From: Pseudomonadota bacterium
Lineage (GTDB): Bacteria; Pseudomonadota; Gammaproteobacteria; Xanthomonadales; Rhodanobacteraceae
Length of the DNA stretch: 64,000 bases
Direction of reading: 5' to 3'
Assembly: GCA_021793575.1 (NCBI GenBank)
Contig: JAJYSM010000008.1
Span: 1 to 64,000 of the forward strand
Position 1 is the stretch's first letter; the number at the start of each line of letters is the position of its first letter. A program made the translations under genes and the position numbers. Positions 27,651 to 36,922 of this stretch are shown piece by piece. The notes under the pieces are model-generated. The model worked only from the letters and a program-made list of their open reading frames with translations. It was not told the DNA's origin and searched no databases.

Positions 27651-28650
27651 TCAGTCCCACGTTGGCGGTGCGCAAAGCGCGGCGATCCTGCTGCTGACGC
27701 TCGGCGAAAAAGATGCGGCCGAGGTGCTCAAGCACCTCAGCGCGCGGGACGTGCAAGCGGTCGGCTCGGCCATGGCAGCGCTGTCTGGCGTGTCGCGCGA
27801 ACAGGTCAAACAGGTGCTGGACAAGCTCGATGGCGACATGGCCAGCCATACCTCGCTCGGCGTCGGCACCGAGGAATACATCCGCAAGATCCTGATCAAT
27901 GCACTGGGCGAGAACAAGGCCGGTGGCCTGATCGACCGCATCCTGCTCGGTCGCAGCAGCAAGGGGCTGGAATCGCTCAAATGGATGGAGAGCCGCGCGA
28001 TCGCCGAAATGATCAACCAGGAGCATCCGCAGATCATCGCGCTGGTGCTGGCACATCTGGAGCCGGACCAGGCGGCCGAAGTCATCGGCTATCTGCCGGA
28101 GCGCGTGCGCAGCGATGCGGTGATGCGCATTGCGACACTCGATGGCGTGCAACCGCATGCGTTGAACGAGCTGGACGAGGTGATGGAGCGTCAGTTTTCC
28201 GGCAACACCAAGAAGCTCAAATCCGCCACGGTGGGCGGCATCAAGGCGGCGGCGGATATCCTCAATGCGATGGACAGCAGCCGTGAGGCCGAGTTGATTG
28301 CAGCGATCCGCAGCCACGACGAAGTATTGGGCGGCAAGATCGAGGAGCTGATGTTCGTGTTCGAGGATCTGGCCGGCCTCGACGATCGCAGCATGCAGAC
28401 GCTGCTGCGCGAGGTTCCGTCAGGCACCCTGATCACCGCACTCAAGGGCACCGAGCCGGACATGCGCGAAAGGATCTTCGCCAACATGTCCAAGCGTGCC
28501 GCCGACATGATGCGCGATGACCTCGAGGTGAAGGGGCCGGTACGCCTGAGCGAAGTCGAAGCGGCACAGAAAGAGGTCATGGCGACCGCCCGCAAACTCG
28601 CCGACGCCGGACAGATCACCCTGTCATCGGGCGGTGAGGAGTTTGTCTGA
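27640..28650 (+). CDS. fliG: Flagellar motor switch protein FliG
   Basis: Rotor protein that receives torque from the stators. 336 residues, the normal length. N-terminal FliF-binding part (AAILLLTLGEKDAAEVLKHL), middle EHPQIIALVLAHLEPDQAAE motif, and a C-terminal charged torque helix region (LDDRSMQTLLREVPSGTLIT, then MRERIFANMSKRAADMMRDD). Start overlaps fliF by 11 bases, and its stop overlaps the fliH start. Confidence 0.98.
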   Translation: MAADQSHVGGAQSAAILLLTLGEKDAAEVLKHLSARDVQAVGSAMAALSGVSREQVKQVLDKLDGDMASHTSLGVGTEEYIRKILINALGENKAGGLIDRILLGRSSKGLESLKWMESRAIAEMINQEHPQIIALVLAHLEPDQAAEVIGYLPERVRSDAVMRIATLDGVQPHALNELDEVMERQFSGNTKKLKSATVGGIKAAADILNAMDSSREAELIAAIRSHDEVLGGKIEELMFVFEDLAGLDDRSMQTLLREVPSGTLITALKGTEPDMRERIFANMSKRAADMMRDDLEVKGPVRLSEVEAAQKEVMATARKLADAGQITLSSGGEEFV

Positions 28651-29279
28651 TGATCAGTGCCGGCAGTGATGCCGCATCGGGCATCCAGCGCTGGGAGTTG
28701 CCGCACGTCGGCATCCTGCAGCCCGCATTGCGGGCTGTCACGGCGGCGCCGCAACCGACCGTGCGCGAACTCGAGGCGATCGAACGGCAGGCGCGCGAAG
28801 AAGGTTATGCCGCCGGTCGTGCGGAAGGCTTGCTGGCTGCGCAGCAGCAGTTGCGCGAGCAGATGGCCCGACTGGACGCGCTGTACCACGCGGCGGCATT
28901 TCCGCTGCAGGCGCTCGATCAGCAGACCGAGCAGGAGCTGGCGCGGCTGGCGATGCTGGTGGCGCGCCGGGTGATCGTGCATGAGCTGCAAGTGTCGCCC
29001 GGGCTGATCCTGCAGGCCGTGCGCCAAGCGGCGGCGGCACTGCCCGCCGCCACCAGGGAGCTGCGCGTGCACCTGCATCCGGACGATCTGGCCCTGCTGC
29101 GTGAAGCCGGTGCGGCGGAATCACACTGGCAGCTGCTCGCCGATCCGCTGCTGGCACGCGGCGACTGCCAACTGGAAAGTGAACGCTCACGGCTCGATGC
29201 GCGGGTGGATACCCGGCTGGCCGCGGTGATCGACGGCGTGTTGGGCGAGGACAGCGTCGACGACGAGGCCGGCGCATGA
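28650..29279 (+). CDS. fliH: Flagellar export ATPase regulator FliH
   Basis: Stator-like peripheral-stalk protein of the export ATPase. The 209-residue sequence has the family GxxxG-type stretch (EEGYAAGRAEGLLAAQQQLR), a long helix with EQELARLAMLVARRVIVHEL and the C-terminal ELRVHLHPDDLALL block typical of FliH/HrpE. Overlaps fliG by one base. Separated from fliI by 133 bases that contain a palindromic repeat. Confidence 0.94.
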   Translation: MISAGSDAASGIQRWELPHVGILQPALRAVTAAPQPTVRELEAIERQAREEGYAAGRAEGLLAAQQQLREQMARLDALYHAAAFPLQALDQQTEQELARLAMLVARRVIVHELQVSPGLILQAVRQAAAALPAATRELRVHLHPDDLALLREAGAAESHWQLLADPLLARGDCQLESERSRLDARVDTRLAAVIDGVLGEDSVDDEAGA

Positions 29280-29319
29280 AAAGCCGCCAACCATCCACTC
29301 ACCCCGCAGGAGCGCACTT

Positions 29320-29391
29320 GTGGGAGCGGCTTCAGCCGCGATGCGCTTGCTCTGACCAAGCCAGGAGCATCGCGGCTGAAGCTGCTCCCAC
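29320..29391. repeat. REP-like inverted repeat between fliH and fliI
   Basis: Two arms of 25 bases (29320-29344 and 29367-29391), beginning GTGGGAGCGGCTTCAGCCGC, face each other across 22 bases with one mismatch. This matches the general form of dispersed extragenic palindromes common in Xanthomonadales and pseudomonads. It interrupts an otherwise overlapping operon and could affect transcript stability or polarity. Confidence 0.8.
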
Positions 29392-29412
29392 GGACGGTGT
29401 GGGGAGCGGCGC

Positions 29413-30780
29413 ATGAACACGGACGCCATGCTTGCCGCGCGGCGTGCGCGCTGGCAGCAGCAGCTTGCACGCCGCAGCGCACGTGCCGACACGATCCGCA
29501 CGTTGACCGTGGAAGGCAGCCTGCGCCGGGTCGTCGGGCTGACGCTTGAGGCCGAGGGCTGCGAGGCGGCGCTCGGCGCGCGCTGTCTGGTGGATACGGC
29601 CGACGGCGTGCAGCTGGAAACCGAAGTCGTCGGGTTTGCCGACGAGCGTCTGCTGCTGATGCCGGTGGGCGACATGCACGGTGTGCTGCCCAATGCACGG
29701 GTGCGCCCGTGTGGTCACAACGGCGGGCTGCCCGTCGGCAGCGCACTGCTGGGCCGGGTGATCGGTGCCGATGGCGTGCCGCTGGACGGGCTGGGTCCGC
29801 TGGACGTGGACGACCATGCCGCGGTCAAGCGCGAGCCGATCAATCCGATGTCGCGCAAGCCGATCGACGCGCCGCTGGATGTCGGCGTGCGCGCGATCAA
29901 TGCCTTGCTTACCGTCGGTCGTGGCCAGCGACTGGGACTGTTCGCCGGTTCCGGCGTCGGCAAGTCGACCCTGCTCGGCATGATGACCCGTTATACGAAT
30001 GCCGATGTGGTGGTGGTCGGGCTGATCGGCGAGCGCGGCCGCGAGGTCAAGGAGTTCGTCGAGCAGACGCTGGGTGAAGAGGGGCGTCGCCGCGCGGTGA
30101 TCGTCGCCGCACCGGCCGACGCGCCGCCACTCAAGCGGCTGCGTGGCGCGCAGTACGCCACCGCGATCGCCGAATGGTTCCGCGACCGCGGTCATCGGGT
30201 GCTGCTGTTGATGGATTCGCTGACCCGCTACGCCCAGGCACAGCGCGAGATCGCGCTGGCGATCGGCGAGCCACCGGCCACCAAGGGCTATCCGCCATCG
30301 GTATTCGCGATGATGCCGGCGCTGGTCGAGCGCGCCGGCAACGATGCCGACGGGCGTGGTTCGATCACCGCGTTCTACACCGTGCTGACCGAGGGTGACG
30401 ATCATCGGCACGATCCCATCGCCGATGCGGCGCGGGCGATTCTGGACGGCCATATCGTGCTGTCGCGCGATCTTGCCGAAGCCGGACATTACCCGGCGAT
30501 CGACATCGAGGCGTCGATCAGCCGCGTGATGCCGGCCGTGGTGTCACGCGAGCATCTGCGCGCGGCACAGCGCTTCCGTCAGGTCTATTCGGCCTACCGC
30601 CAGCAGCGCGACCTGATCGCGGTGGGCGCGTACCAGAAGGGTTCCGACCCCCAGGTCGATCAGGCGATCGAGCTGTGGCCGCAACTGCGTGGATTCCTGC
30701 AGCAGGAGGTCGATGAACCGACGACCCTGGAGGCGGCCATCGAGCTGCTCGATGCCCTCGCCGAACAGGTCGTCGCATGA
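29413..30780 (+). CDS. fliI: Flagellar export ATPase FliI
   Basis: Powers the flagellar type III export gate with FliH and FliJ. The 455-residue protein has Walker [13 protein letters not shown] (about 175-186), the NPMSRKPID region, Walker [21 protein letters not shown] and the [20 protein letters not shown] block typical of type III ATPases. The start ATG follows the REP-like repeat by 21 bases. Confidence 0.98.
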   Translation: MNTDAMLAARRARWQQQLARRSARADTIRTLTVEGSLRRVVGLTLEAEGCEAALGARCLVDTADGVQLETEVVGFADERLLLMPVGDMHGVLPNARVRPCGHNGGLPVGSALLGRVIGADGVPLDGLGPLDVDDHAAVKREPINPMSRKPIDAPLDVGVRAINALLTVGRGQRLGLFAGSGVGKSTLLGMMTRYTNADVVVVGLIGERGREVKEFVEQTLGEEGRRRAVIVAAPADAPPLKRLRGAQYATAIAEWFRDRGHRVLLLMDSLTRYAQAQREIALAIGEPPATKGYPPSVFAMMPALVERAGNDADGRGSITAFYTVLTEGDDHRHDPIADAARAILDGHIVLSRDLAEAGHYPAIDIEASISRVMPAVVSREHLRAAQRFRQVYSAYRQQRDLIAVGAYQKGSDPQVDQAIELWPQLRGFLQQEVDEPTTLEAAIELLDALAEQVVA

Positions 30781-31202
30781 TTTCCCGCGCCCTGCAATTG
30801 CAACCGGCAGTAGATCAGGCCCGGCAGCGCAGCGAAGAGGCCCTGACGAAAATGGCCATCCAGCAGCAGCAGCTGGCCAAGGCCGAGCATCAGTTGAGTG
30901 AATTGCAGCGCTATCGACTGGAGTACGCAACGGGCGGTGATGGCGCATGGACGGTGGGCGCTTTGCTCAATCGGCAGAAATTCGTCGAACGCATCGATCA
31001 GGCGATTGCACAACAGAACGCCGAAACCGCCCGTCTGCAGAGGCAGTTCGAGCTGGTGCGCGGCCGCTGGCATCAGGCGCATGCCCGCGAAAGTGCCCTG
31101 GCCAGTGTCGTCGAGCGCTACCACACGCAGGAGCGTGACGCCGAGAGTCGCCACGAACAGGCGGAAAGCGATGAACGCATGCAATACCGCAGGTCACGCT
31201 GA
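30777..31202 (+). CDS. fliJ: Flagellar export protein FliJ
   Basis: The 141-residue protein is almost entirely coiled coil ([40 protein letters not shown]), as expected for FliJ, the central stalk of the FliI hexamer and escort factor. Overlaps fliI by 4 bases (ATGA). Assignment rests on coiled coil, length and position, since the family is poorly conserved. Confidence 0.92.
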   Translation: MISRALQLQPAVDQARQRSEEALTKMAIQQQQLAKAEHQLSELQRYRLEYATGGDGAWTVGALLNRQKFVERIDQAIAQQNAETARLQRQFELVRGRWHQAHARESALASVVERYHTQERDAESRHEQAESDERMQYRRSR

Positions 31203-31311
31203 TGTTTCCTGGACTGCCGGTTGCCCCTGTGGGTTCGCCCGTGCACATGCGGCGGGCGTGTCTGGCGATGCGATGCATGCGCATCGGATTTTGTGAAGGA
31301 GGGTATGCATC

Positions 31312-32433
31312 ATGACCACCACCGCGGCGTTGCCCGCAGCCGTTGCCACCTCGGCCGCCGCGGCAGCGCCTGGCGCACCGCGCACGGGCGGCCTGACCGA
31401 TTCACGCGACCCGTCGGGAACGGCAGGTCATTTCGATCATCAGCTGGATGCCGCGCGGCAACGGCATGAGTTGCCGAAGGATGCCGCTAACCCCACCACC
31501 GTGCCGCCAGCGCCAGCGCCAGCACAAGCACCAGCACCAGCACCAGCACCAGCACCAGCACCAGCACCAGCACCAGCACCAGCGCCAGCGCCAGCCGGCA
31601 TTGAGTCGCTGCCGGCGGCAGCTGATGCGCATCGGCAGGCCAGGGTTCCGCAGGACACGGCCGCTTCGGCACTGGCGGGCGCCATGCTGGCGCTGCTCGG
31701 CCCCGCAGTGGCGGTCAGCACCCCGCGCGCGGTGGCTGCGGCCATCACCACCGCTACCGGCGCCGTCGGGCGGGAAGGCGAGGGCAAGCCCGTGGCCGCC
31801 GATGCCAAAACGGCGGCGCTGCTGCAACTGGGCAACCCGGACAGCCCGATCGCGGCGGCCACCGGCGCGCTGGCGGCCGCCGTCGGCAGTTTCCCGGCGA
31901 TGGCCGGTGCGGCGCGACCCCGCGATGTTTCAGCGCTGGATTCAGCGAGTGCCATGGCGCAGGCGGTGGCGCTGTCGGTACCCGGTGCGCATGCCGCGCC
32001 GCTGACCCCGCACATACTGCAGTTGCCAGCGGCGGTGGGCAGCCCTGCCTTCGGCCACGATCTTGGCCAACAGGTGGCCTGGCTGGGTGGTCAGGATCTC
32101 AAGCAGGCGCGCATCCGCCTGCATCCGCAGGAGCTGGGCCAGCTTGATGTGAGTGTCAGCGTGACCCAGGGTCGGGTCGATGTGGTGTTCAACGCGCAGC
32201 ACCCGGCCGCCGTCCTCGCGGTACAGCAGAGCCTGGCCGACCTCGGCCATCTGCTGGCCCAGCACGGACTGCATCTCGGTCATGCCGAAGTTGGCCAGCA
32301 GGATCGCAGTGACCGGCGCCCGCACGGCAGGGCGGCGTCGAACGCGACGGTCCTGGCGCATGCGGATGAAGTCCATGCCGGCAGCCTGTCGCCGGTACTC
32401 GGCGCCATCGGCCTGCTCGACACGTTTGCCTGA
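31312..32433 (+). CDS. fliK: Flagellar hook-length control protein FliK
   Basis: Molecular ruler and specificity switch for the export gate. The 373-residue protein has a low-complexity N-terminal ruler region and the conserved C-terminal domain (about 255-340) with LGGQDLKQARIRLHPQELGQ, LDVSVSVTQGRVDVVFNAQH and PAAVLAVQQSLADLGHLLAQ. Residues 66-95 are a Pro-Ala repeat encoded by a hexanucleotide array. The ATG has GAAGGAGGG upstream, a strong ribosome-binding site. A weak sigma54-like sequence (TGGACTG-N4-TTGCC, 31211-31226) lies in the 109-base gap after fliJ. I do not rely on it. Confidence 0.94.
   Translation: MTTTAALPAAVATSAAAAAPGAPRTGGLTDSRDPSGTAGHFDHQLDAARQRHELPKDAANPTTVPPAPAPAQAPAPAPAPAPAPAPAPAPAPAPAGIESLPAAADAHRQARVPQDTAASALAGAMLALLGPAVAVSTPRAVAAAITTATGAVGREGEGKPVAADAKTAALLQLGNPDSPIAAATGALAAAVGSFPAMAGAARPRDVSALDSASAMAQAVALSVPGAHAAPLTPHILQLPAAVGSPAFGHDLGQQVAWLGGQDLKQARIRLHPQELGQLDVSVSVTQGRVDVVFNAQHPAAVLAVQQSLADLGHLLAQHGLHLGHAEVGQQDRSDRRPHGRAASNATVLAHADEVHAGSLSPVLGAIGLLDTFA
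31507..31596 (+). repeat. Hexanucleotide repeat in fliK
   Basis: Fifteen in-frame hexamers of the form CCAGCN. Eight consecutive identical CCAGCA units occupy 31531-31578, flanked by CCAGCG/CAAGCA variants. It encodes a Pro-Ala tract inside the FliK ruler region. Unit gain or loss keeps the frame. Confidence 0.95.
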
Positions 32434-32621
32434 GAGGCGGCAACCGGACGGCCGGCGTGGCGCGGCTGCGGCAGCGTGACATGCCGCCATCCCGTCACCC
32501 TGCCGCGCCCGTCGCGATTGCGTCGCGGCAGACGGGTGGCAGGCGTCAAGAAAGTGCCGTGGCGTCCGCCGGCACCCACGTGGATCGCTGAAAACCAAGC
32601 CTGGACAATGACTTCGTGCGA

Positions 32622-32637
32622 TGGCACGTGGCTTGCA
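32622..32637 (+). promoter_or_regulatory. Sigma54 promoter of fliL operon
   Basis: Reads TGGCACG-N4-TTGCA, a perfect match to the sigma54 consensus, 71 bases before the fliL ATG. The rest of the 275-base fliK-fliL gap shows no gene. It probably drives fliLMNOP and perhaps onward to fliA. Confidence 0.92.
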
Positions 32638-32708
32638 TTTGATTGGCCCAAGCCCCCCGACAAGGGGCCTCGCGTCGAACAGAAACATCCATCCAGGTTG
32701 AGGTTTTC

Positions 32709-33218
32709 ATGGTTGAGGACGAACAGGAACCCGCGGTCGAAGTGCCGGTGCCGCGCAAGCGCCGCTTGCCGCTGCTCATCGGCGGTGCGGTGGTGCTGGC
32801 GCTGGTGCTGGGCGGGGGCGCCTGGCTGATGTTGCGTCCTGCTGCCGCTGGCGGCAAAGGCGCCGCCAAGGCCAAGAGCGGGCAGCCGACGGAGACCAAG
32901 ACCGAACTGTACCTGGCGCTGCAGCCGCCCTTCGTGGTCAATCTGCGCGGGGATGACTCGGTGCGCTACCTGCAAGTGGGGATCACCTTGATGGCCCACG
33001 ACGCCTCGGCCATCCAGGCGGCCCAGAATGCCGATCCGGTGATCCGCAACGCGCTGGTGCTGCTGCTCAGCAGTCAGGACAGCAAAAGCATCGGCGATAC
33101 CGCAGGCCGCCAGAAGCTGCAGGCGCAGGCGCTGGCCGCGGTGCAGAAGATTGTCCAGGAACGGCTCGGCCGACCCGGTATCAAGGCGCTTTATTTCACC
33201 AGTTTCGTGATGCAGTGA
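32709..33218 (+). CDS. fliL: Flagellar basal body-associated protein FliL
   Basis: Single-pass inner-membrane protein that helps the stators under load. 169 residues: short basic cytoplasmic N-terminus (VPRKRRL), one membrane helix (PLLIGGAVVLALVLGGGAWL) and a periplasmic SPFH-like domain with TELYLALQPPFVVNLRGDDS and VRYLQVGITLMAHD. The ATG at 32709 starts just before the acidic VEDEQE segment. The upstream in-frame extension is leader sequence. Confidence 0.95.
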   Translation: MVEDEQEPAVEVPVPRKRRLPLLIGGAVVLALVLGGGAWLMLRPAAAGGKGAAKAKSGQPTETKTELYLALQPPFVVNLRGDDSVRYLQVGITLMAHDASAIQAAQNADPVIRNALVLLLSSQDSKSIGDTAGRQKLQAQALAAVQKIVQERLGRPGIKALYFTSFVMQ

Positions 33219-33234
33219 CCGGGATGCCGAGCCT

Positions 33235-34251
33235 ATGAGCGATCTGCTTTCACAGGATGAAATCGACGCCCTGCTCAATGGTGTCGAAGGCGGCGATGTT
33301 GCCACCGGCAATGACCAGCCGGTGCCGGTCGATGCGGTGTTGTCGTATGACTTCACCCAGCAGGATCGCATCGTGCGCGGCCGCCTGCCGACGCTCGAAA
33401 TGGTCAACGACCGCTTCGCACGGTTCTTCCGCACGGGTGTATTCAATGTGCTGCGCAAGACCTGCGATGTCTCGGTGCTCGGTGTGAAGATGGTCAAGTT
33501 CACCGAATACGTGCATGGGCTGGCGGTGCCGACCAATTTGAACCTGGTACGCATCAAGCCGCTGCGCGGCACCGCGCTGGTGGTGTTCGAGCCGCGGCTG
33601 GTGTTTACCGTGATCGATAATTTCTTCGGCGGCGATGGCCGCTATCACGCACGCATCGAGGGGCGTGACTTCACGGCCACCGAAAACCGCGTGATCCAGA
33701 TCATGCTGGTCGAGCTGTTTGCCGCGATGACCGAGGCGTGGGCGCCGGTGCTGGAACTGCAATTCGAGTACCAGAATTCGGAGATCAATCCGCAGTTTGC
33801 CAACATCGTCAGCCCGACCGAGACCGTAGTGGTGTCGCGTTTCCAGGTCGAGCTGGACGGCATCGGCGGCGAGATCCACCTGACCATGCCGTACGCGATG
33901 GTCGAGCCGATCCGTACCCTGCTCGACGCCGGTGTGCAGAGTGATCGCGTCGACCGCGATGGCCGCTGGGCGGAATCGCTGCATGAGGAAATCCTGGACG
34001 CCGAAGTCGGGCTCAGCTCGCTGCTGCTGGAAACCCGGCTCAGCATCGGCGAGTTCCTGCATTTGCGGCCGGGTGACGTGATTCCGGTACAGCTGCCCGA
34101 GCTGACCACGGTATACGCCGAAGACGTGCCGCTGTTCCGCGGCTATTACGGCCAGTCCAACGGCCTCAATGCCGTCCGTTTCCACGCCCAGGCCAGCCGA
34201 CGCGAGACACGTCCGGTGGCCGACCACTTCACCGGAAAGAATCCGCTATGA
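33235..34251 (+). CDS. fliM: Flagellar motor switch protein FliM
   Basis: C-ring protein that binds phospho-CheY. The 338-residue sequence begins with the CheY-binding motif LLSQDEIDALLNGV. It then has the middle domain (DFTQQDRIVRGRLPTLEMVN, FFGGDGRYHARIEGRDFTAT) and a C-terminal SpoA domain (LRPGDVIPVQLPELTTVYAE). Overlaps fliN by 4 bases. Confidence 0.98.
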   Translation: MSDLLSQDEIDALLNGVEGGDVATGNDQPVPVDAVLSYDFTQQDRIVRGRLPTLEMVNDRFARFFRTGVFNVLRKTCDVSVLGVKMVKFTEYVHGLAVPTNLNLVRIKPLRGTALVVFEPRLVFTVIDNFFGGDGRYHARIEGRDFTATENRVIQIMLVELFAAMTEAWAPVLELQFEYQNSEINPQFANIVSPTETVVVSRFQVELDGIGGEIHLTMPYAMVEPIRTLLDAGVQSDRVDRDGRWAESLHEEILDAEVGLSSLLLETRLSIGEFLHLRPGDVIPVQLPELTTVYAEDVPLFRGYYGQSNGLNAVRFHAQASRRETRPVADHFTGKNPL

Positions 34252-34595
34252 ACCAGTCAGCTCCTGGCGCTTTTGCCGAATCGAGCGAACGCGTCGAATC
34301 CACTGCGCTGCGTGATGCGACGGGCGAGGGTGGTGAAGTCAATCTCGACATGATCCTGGATGTGCCGGTCACGCTGGCGATGGAGGTGGGGCGTACCCGC
34401 ATCAGCATCCGCAATCTGCTGCAGCTGAATCAGGGTTCGGTGGTCGAACTCGACCGCGCCGCCGGCGAGCCGCTCGACGTGTTCGTCAACGGCACCCTGG
34501 TGGCGCATGGCGAGGTGGTGGTGATCAACGAGAAGTTCGGCATTCGCCTGACCGACGTGATCAGCCCGGCCGAACGCGTGCGCAAGCTGCGCTGA
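34248..34595 (+). CDS. fliN: Flagellar motor switch protein FliN
   Basis: Lower C-ring protein, 115 residues. The SpoA domain is typical: NLDMILDVPVTLAMEVGRTR, ISIRNLLQLNQGSVVELDRA and NGTLVAHGEVVVINEKFGIR. The N-terminal 35 residues are variable. Overlaps fliM (ATGA) and touches fliO. Confidence 0.98.
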   Translation: MNQSAPGAFAESSERVESTALRDATGEGGEVNLDMILDVPVTLAMEVGRTRISIRNLLQLNQGSVVELDRAAGEPLDVFVNGTLVAHGEVVVINEKFGIRLTDVISPAERVRKLR

Positions 34596-34984
34596 TGGGC
34601 ACGCTGGCATTCCTGCTGGTGGCCCCGCCGGTGGCCGCGCCCGACATCCATGTCGGTGGTGAACTCGCGCGGGTGATACTGAGCCTGCTCGGCATCATCG
34701 CGCTGATTCTTGTCGCCGGCTGGCTCAGCCGCCGGCTGCAGCAGCGACCGGGGGCATGCGGCCGCCGCATCCGCTGCATCGAGACGTTTTCAGCGGGCGC
34801 GCGCGACCGCCTGTTGCTGCTCGACGCCGATGGCAAGCGACTGCTGGTCGGCATCGGCCCGGGCGGCATGCGCACGCTGCATGTCTACGAAGGGGTGGTG
34901 AGCGCACCGGCTGAAGCGCCACCGCCCACCGCACCGTTGCCCGGATTTGCCGAACTGCTCGCCCGCTGGAAGCGCACGCCATGA
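34595..34984 (+). CDS. fliO: Flagellar export component FliO
   Basis: Small membrane protein that helps assemble the FliP ring. The 129-residue product has a membrane helix ([20 protein letters not shown]), a basic stretch and a small beta domain with [20 protein letters not shown] and [19 protein letters not shown]. Length and position between fliN and fliP are typical, and it overlaps both. Confidence 0.92.
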   Translation: MGTLAFLLVAPPVAAPDIHVGGELARVILSLLGIIALILVAGWLSRRLQQRPGACGRRIRCIETFSAGARDRLLLLDADGKRLLVGIGPGGMRTLHVYEGVVSAPAEAPPPTAPLPGFAELLARWKRTP

Positions 34985-35808
34985 GCACGGCCGGCCGGCA
35001 GATACTGCGCAGTTGGCTGCTGCTTGCGCTATGGCTGCTGCCGTTGTGCGCGATTGCGGCAGCGCCGGCAACCGGCGTCACCATGCCGGCGATGCCCGCA
35101 TTGACGATGCCGCAGTCGCTTGTGCCGATCACGGGTATCCCGGTGCTGACCGTGCACAATGCCCCCGGTGGCGTGCAGAACTGGACGCTGTCGCTGCAGG
35201 TGGTGGTGCTGATGACGGCGCTGACCCTGCTGCCGGCGATCCTGCTGATGATGACGGCGTTCACCCGCATCATCATCGTGCTCGGATTTCTGCGGCAGGC
35301 ACTGGGGACACAATCGACGCCGCCGAACCAGGTGCTGCTGGGACTGGCGCTGTTTCTCACCTTGTTTGTGATGTCGCCGGTACTCAACCGTGCCTATGAC
35401 GATGGGGTGAAGCCGTACATGGGCGGTCAGCTCACCGCCGAGCAGGCGTTGCCGGCGGCGGTGGCACCGTTCAAGCGTTTCATGCTCGACCAGACGCGGG
35501 ATGCCGACCTGCAGCTGTTCACCCGGCTGGCGAAGGAAAAACCTTATGCCAGCAAGGCCGATGTGCCGTTCAAGGTGGCGATGCCGGCGTTTCTCACCAG
35601 TGAGCTGAAGACCGCGTTCCAGATGGGCTTCCTGTTGTTCATCCCGTTTCTGATCATCGACCTGGTGGTGGCGAGCGTGTTGATGTCGATGGGCATGGTG
35701 ATGGTCTCGCCGATGATCATCTCGCTACCGTTCAAGATCATGCTGTTTGTGCTGGTGGATGGCTGGACGCTGCTGCTGGGCACGCTGGCGGGGAGCTTCT
35801 ACACGTGA
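34981..35808 (+). CDS. fliP: Flagellar export gate protein FliP
   Basis: Core subunit of the FliP5-FliQ4-FliR1 export gate. 275 residues with a cleavable signal peptide ([20 protein letters not shown]) and family motifs [60 protein letters not shown] and [20 protein letters not shown]. Overlaps fliO by 4 bases. Unusually, fliQ does not follow directly: about 840 bases of repeat sequence intervene. Confidence 0.98.
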   Translation: MSTAGRQILRSWLLLALWLLPLCAIAAAPATGVTMPAMPALTMPQSLVPITGIPVLTVHNAPGGVQNWTLSLQVVVLMTALTLLPAILLMMTAFTRIIIVLGFLRQALGTQSTPPNQVLLGLALFLTLFVMSPVLNRAYDDGVKPYMGGQLTAEQALPAAVAPFKRFMLDQTRDADLQLFTRLAKEKPYASKADVPFKVAMPAFLTSELKTAFQMGFLLFIPFLIIDLVVASVLMSMGMVMVSPMIISLPFKIMLFVLVDGWTLLLGTLAGSFYT

Positions 35809-36652
35809 GCATGTTCTCGATGGCCGCTGCGGATTTCTGTCTTGCGGGTGGCAGGGCGAAGAGCCTTCGTTCGCTTGCACCTGTAGGAGCGCACCTTGTG
35901 CGCGATGCTCTTGCTGCGTACTGGACGAAGAGCTTCAGGGCGAAGAGCTTTCGCCCTCCTGCGGAGGCCGAGTCACTTTCTCTTTGCGTGGCCAAAGAGA
36001 AAGTAACCCAAGAGAAAGGCCACCCCGCTTACGCGCCTTGCGGGCATCCTGCCCGCAAGGTTCGCGGCCGGGTTACGGGGCTTGTCGACAGGGCATCCTG
36101 CCCTGACGCCAAACTGGTTCGCATCCCTGCGAACCACCCTGCGGGCTTTCCTCCACCCGCCCGCCGCTTCAGATGGGTCCCCGGTAGAGCAGCGGGCCAT
36201 CGTGGCCCGCACTTGGTGATGAAGCTGAAAAACAACAGCAAGAGCGAAGTGTCGCGCTGCCGTGCTCCGGCTCTTCTGAAAAGTGCGGGCCACGATGGCC
36301 CGCTGCTCTACCCGGGGCCCCTGTGCGGCGGTGAGTCGGGGTCGACAGGCCGCGAAGCGGGCATCGACAGGGATGTCGATGCCTTTTCGCACGGGCAGGA
36401 TGCCCGTTCGAAAAGCCCGGCTCACGGACTTGCCGGGCAGGAGCCCGGCAAGCGCCAAGCGGGGTGCTCTTTCTCTTTGGTTACTTTCGCTTTGAGCACG
36501 CAAAGAGAAAGTGACTCGGTCGCCGCAGGCGATCGACCGCTCTTCGCTTTGAATACGACAAGAGCATCGCGCACGGAGTGCGCTTCTGCAGGTGCGGGAG
36601 GGCGAAAGTTCTTCGCCATTCCTTCAGCGAACCGCAACGCAGGTACATGCGC
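35809..36652. repeat. Large inverted-repeat region between fliP and fliQ
   Basis: 844 bases with no convincing gene, built as a large imperfect palindrome. Outer arms (about 35872-36075 and about 36440-36597) share blocks in inverted order: a GTAGGAGCGCACCTTGTGCG-type REP, GCGCGATGCTCTTG, and the 22-base block at 35969-35990 with its exact inverse at 36497-36518 (starting CGAGTCACTTTCTCTTTGCG). Inner arms at 36179-36214 and 36281-36317 (CCCCGGTAGAGCAGCGGGCC...) are nearly exact inverses. An 283-codon open frame across it is explained by the repeats and is not called as a gene. Confidence 0.85.
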
Positions 36653-36922
36653 ATGACGCCTGAAACGATCATGACGATTGGTCAGCACGCGCTGTATGTG
36701 GCGATGTTGCTGGCCGCGCCGCTGCTGCTGACGGCGCTGGCCGTGGGCCTGCTGATCGGCGTGATCCAGGCGGCCACGCAGATCAATGAGCAGACCCTGA
36801 GCTTCATTCCCAAGCTGATCGCGATGGCGCTGGTCGCGCTGGTGGCCGGGCCGTGGATGCTGCGTGTGCTGGTGCAGTTCACCCATCAGCTGATCGTCGG
36901 GCTGCCGGATGCGATCCGGTGA
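36653..36922 (+). CDS. fliQ: Flagellar export gate protein FliQ
   Basis: The 89-residue two-helix membrane protein begins MTPETIMTIGQHALYVAMLL and contains IQAATQINEQTLSFIPKLIA, both typical of FliQ. The ATG at 36653 is preferred over one at 36647 because it aligns with the family start and leaves AGG 9 bases upstream. Its upstream DNA is repeat sequence rather than fliP. The stop overlaps the fliR start. Confidence 0.97.
   Translation: MTPETIMTIGQHALYVAMLLAAPLLLTALAVGLLIGVIQAATQINEQTLSFIPKLIAMALVALVAGPWMLRVLVQFTHQLIVGLPDAIR

Noticed and set aside
31211-31226. Sigma54-like TGGACTG-N4-TTGCC between fliJ and fliK
   Set aside because: Only the GG/GC spacing fits well; fliK is close enough to fliJ to share the fliE transcript.
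35805-36656. Plus-strand open frame of 283 codons between fliP and fliQ
   Set aside because: It runs through both arms of a large inverted repeat, has low-complexity Arg/Pro/Ala composition, overlaps fliP and the fliQ start, and matches no domain. Explained by repeats in GC-rich DNA.
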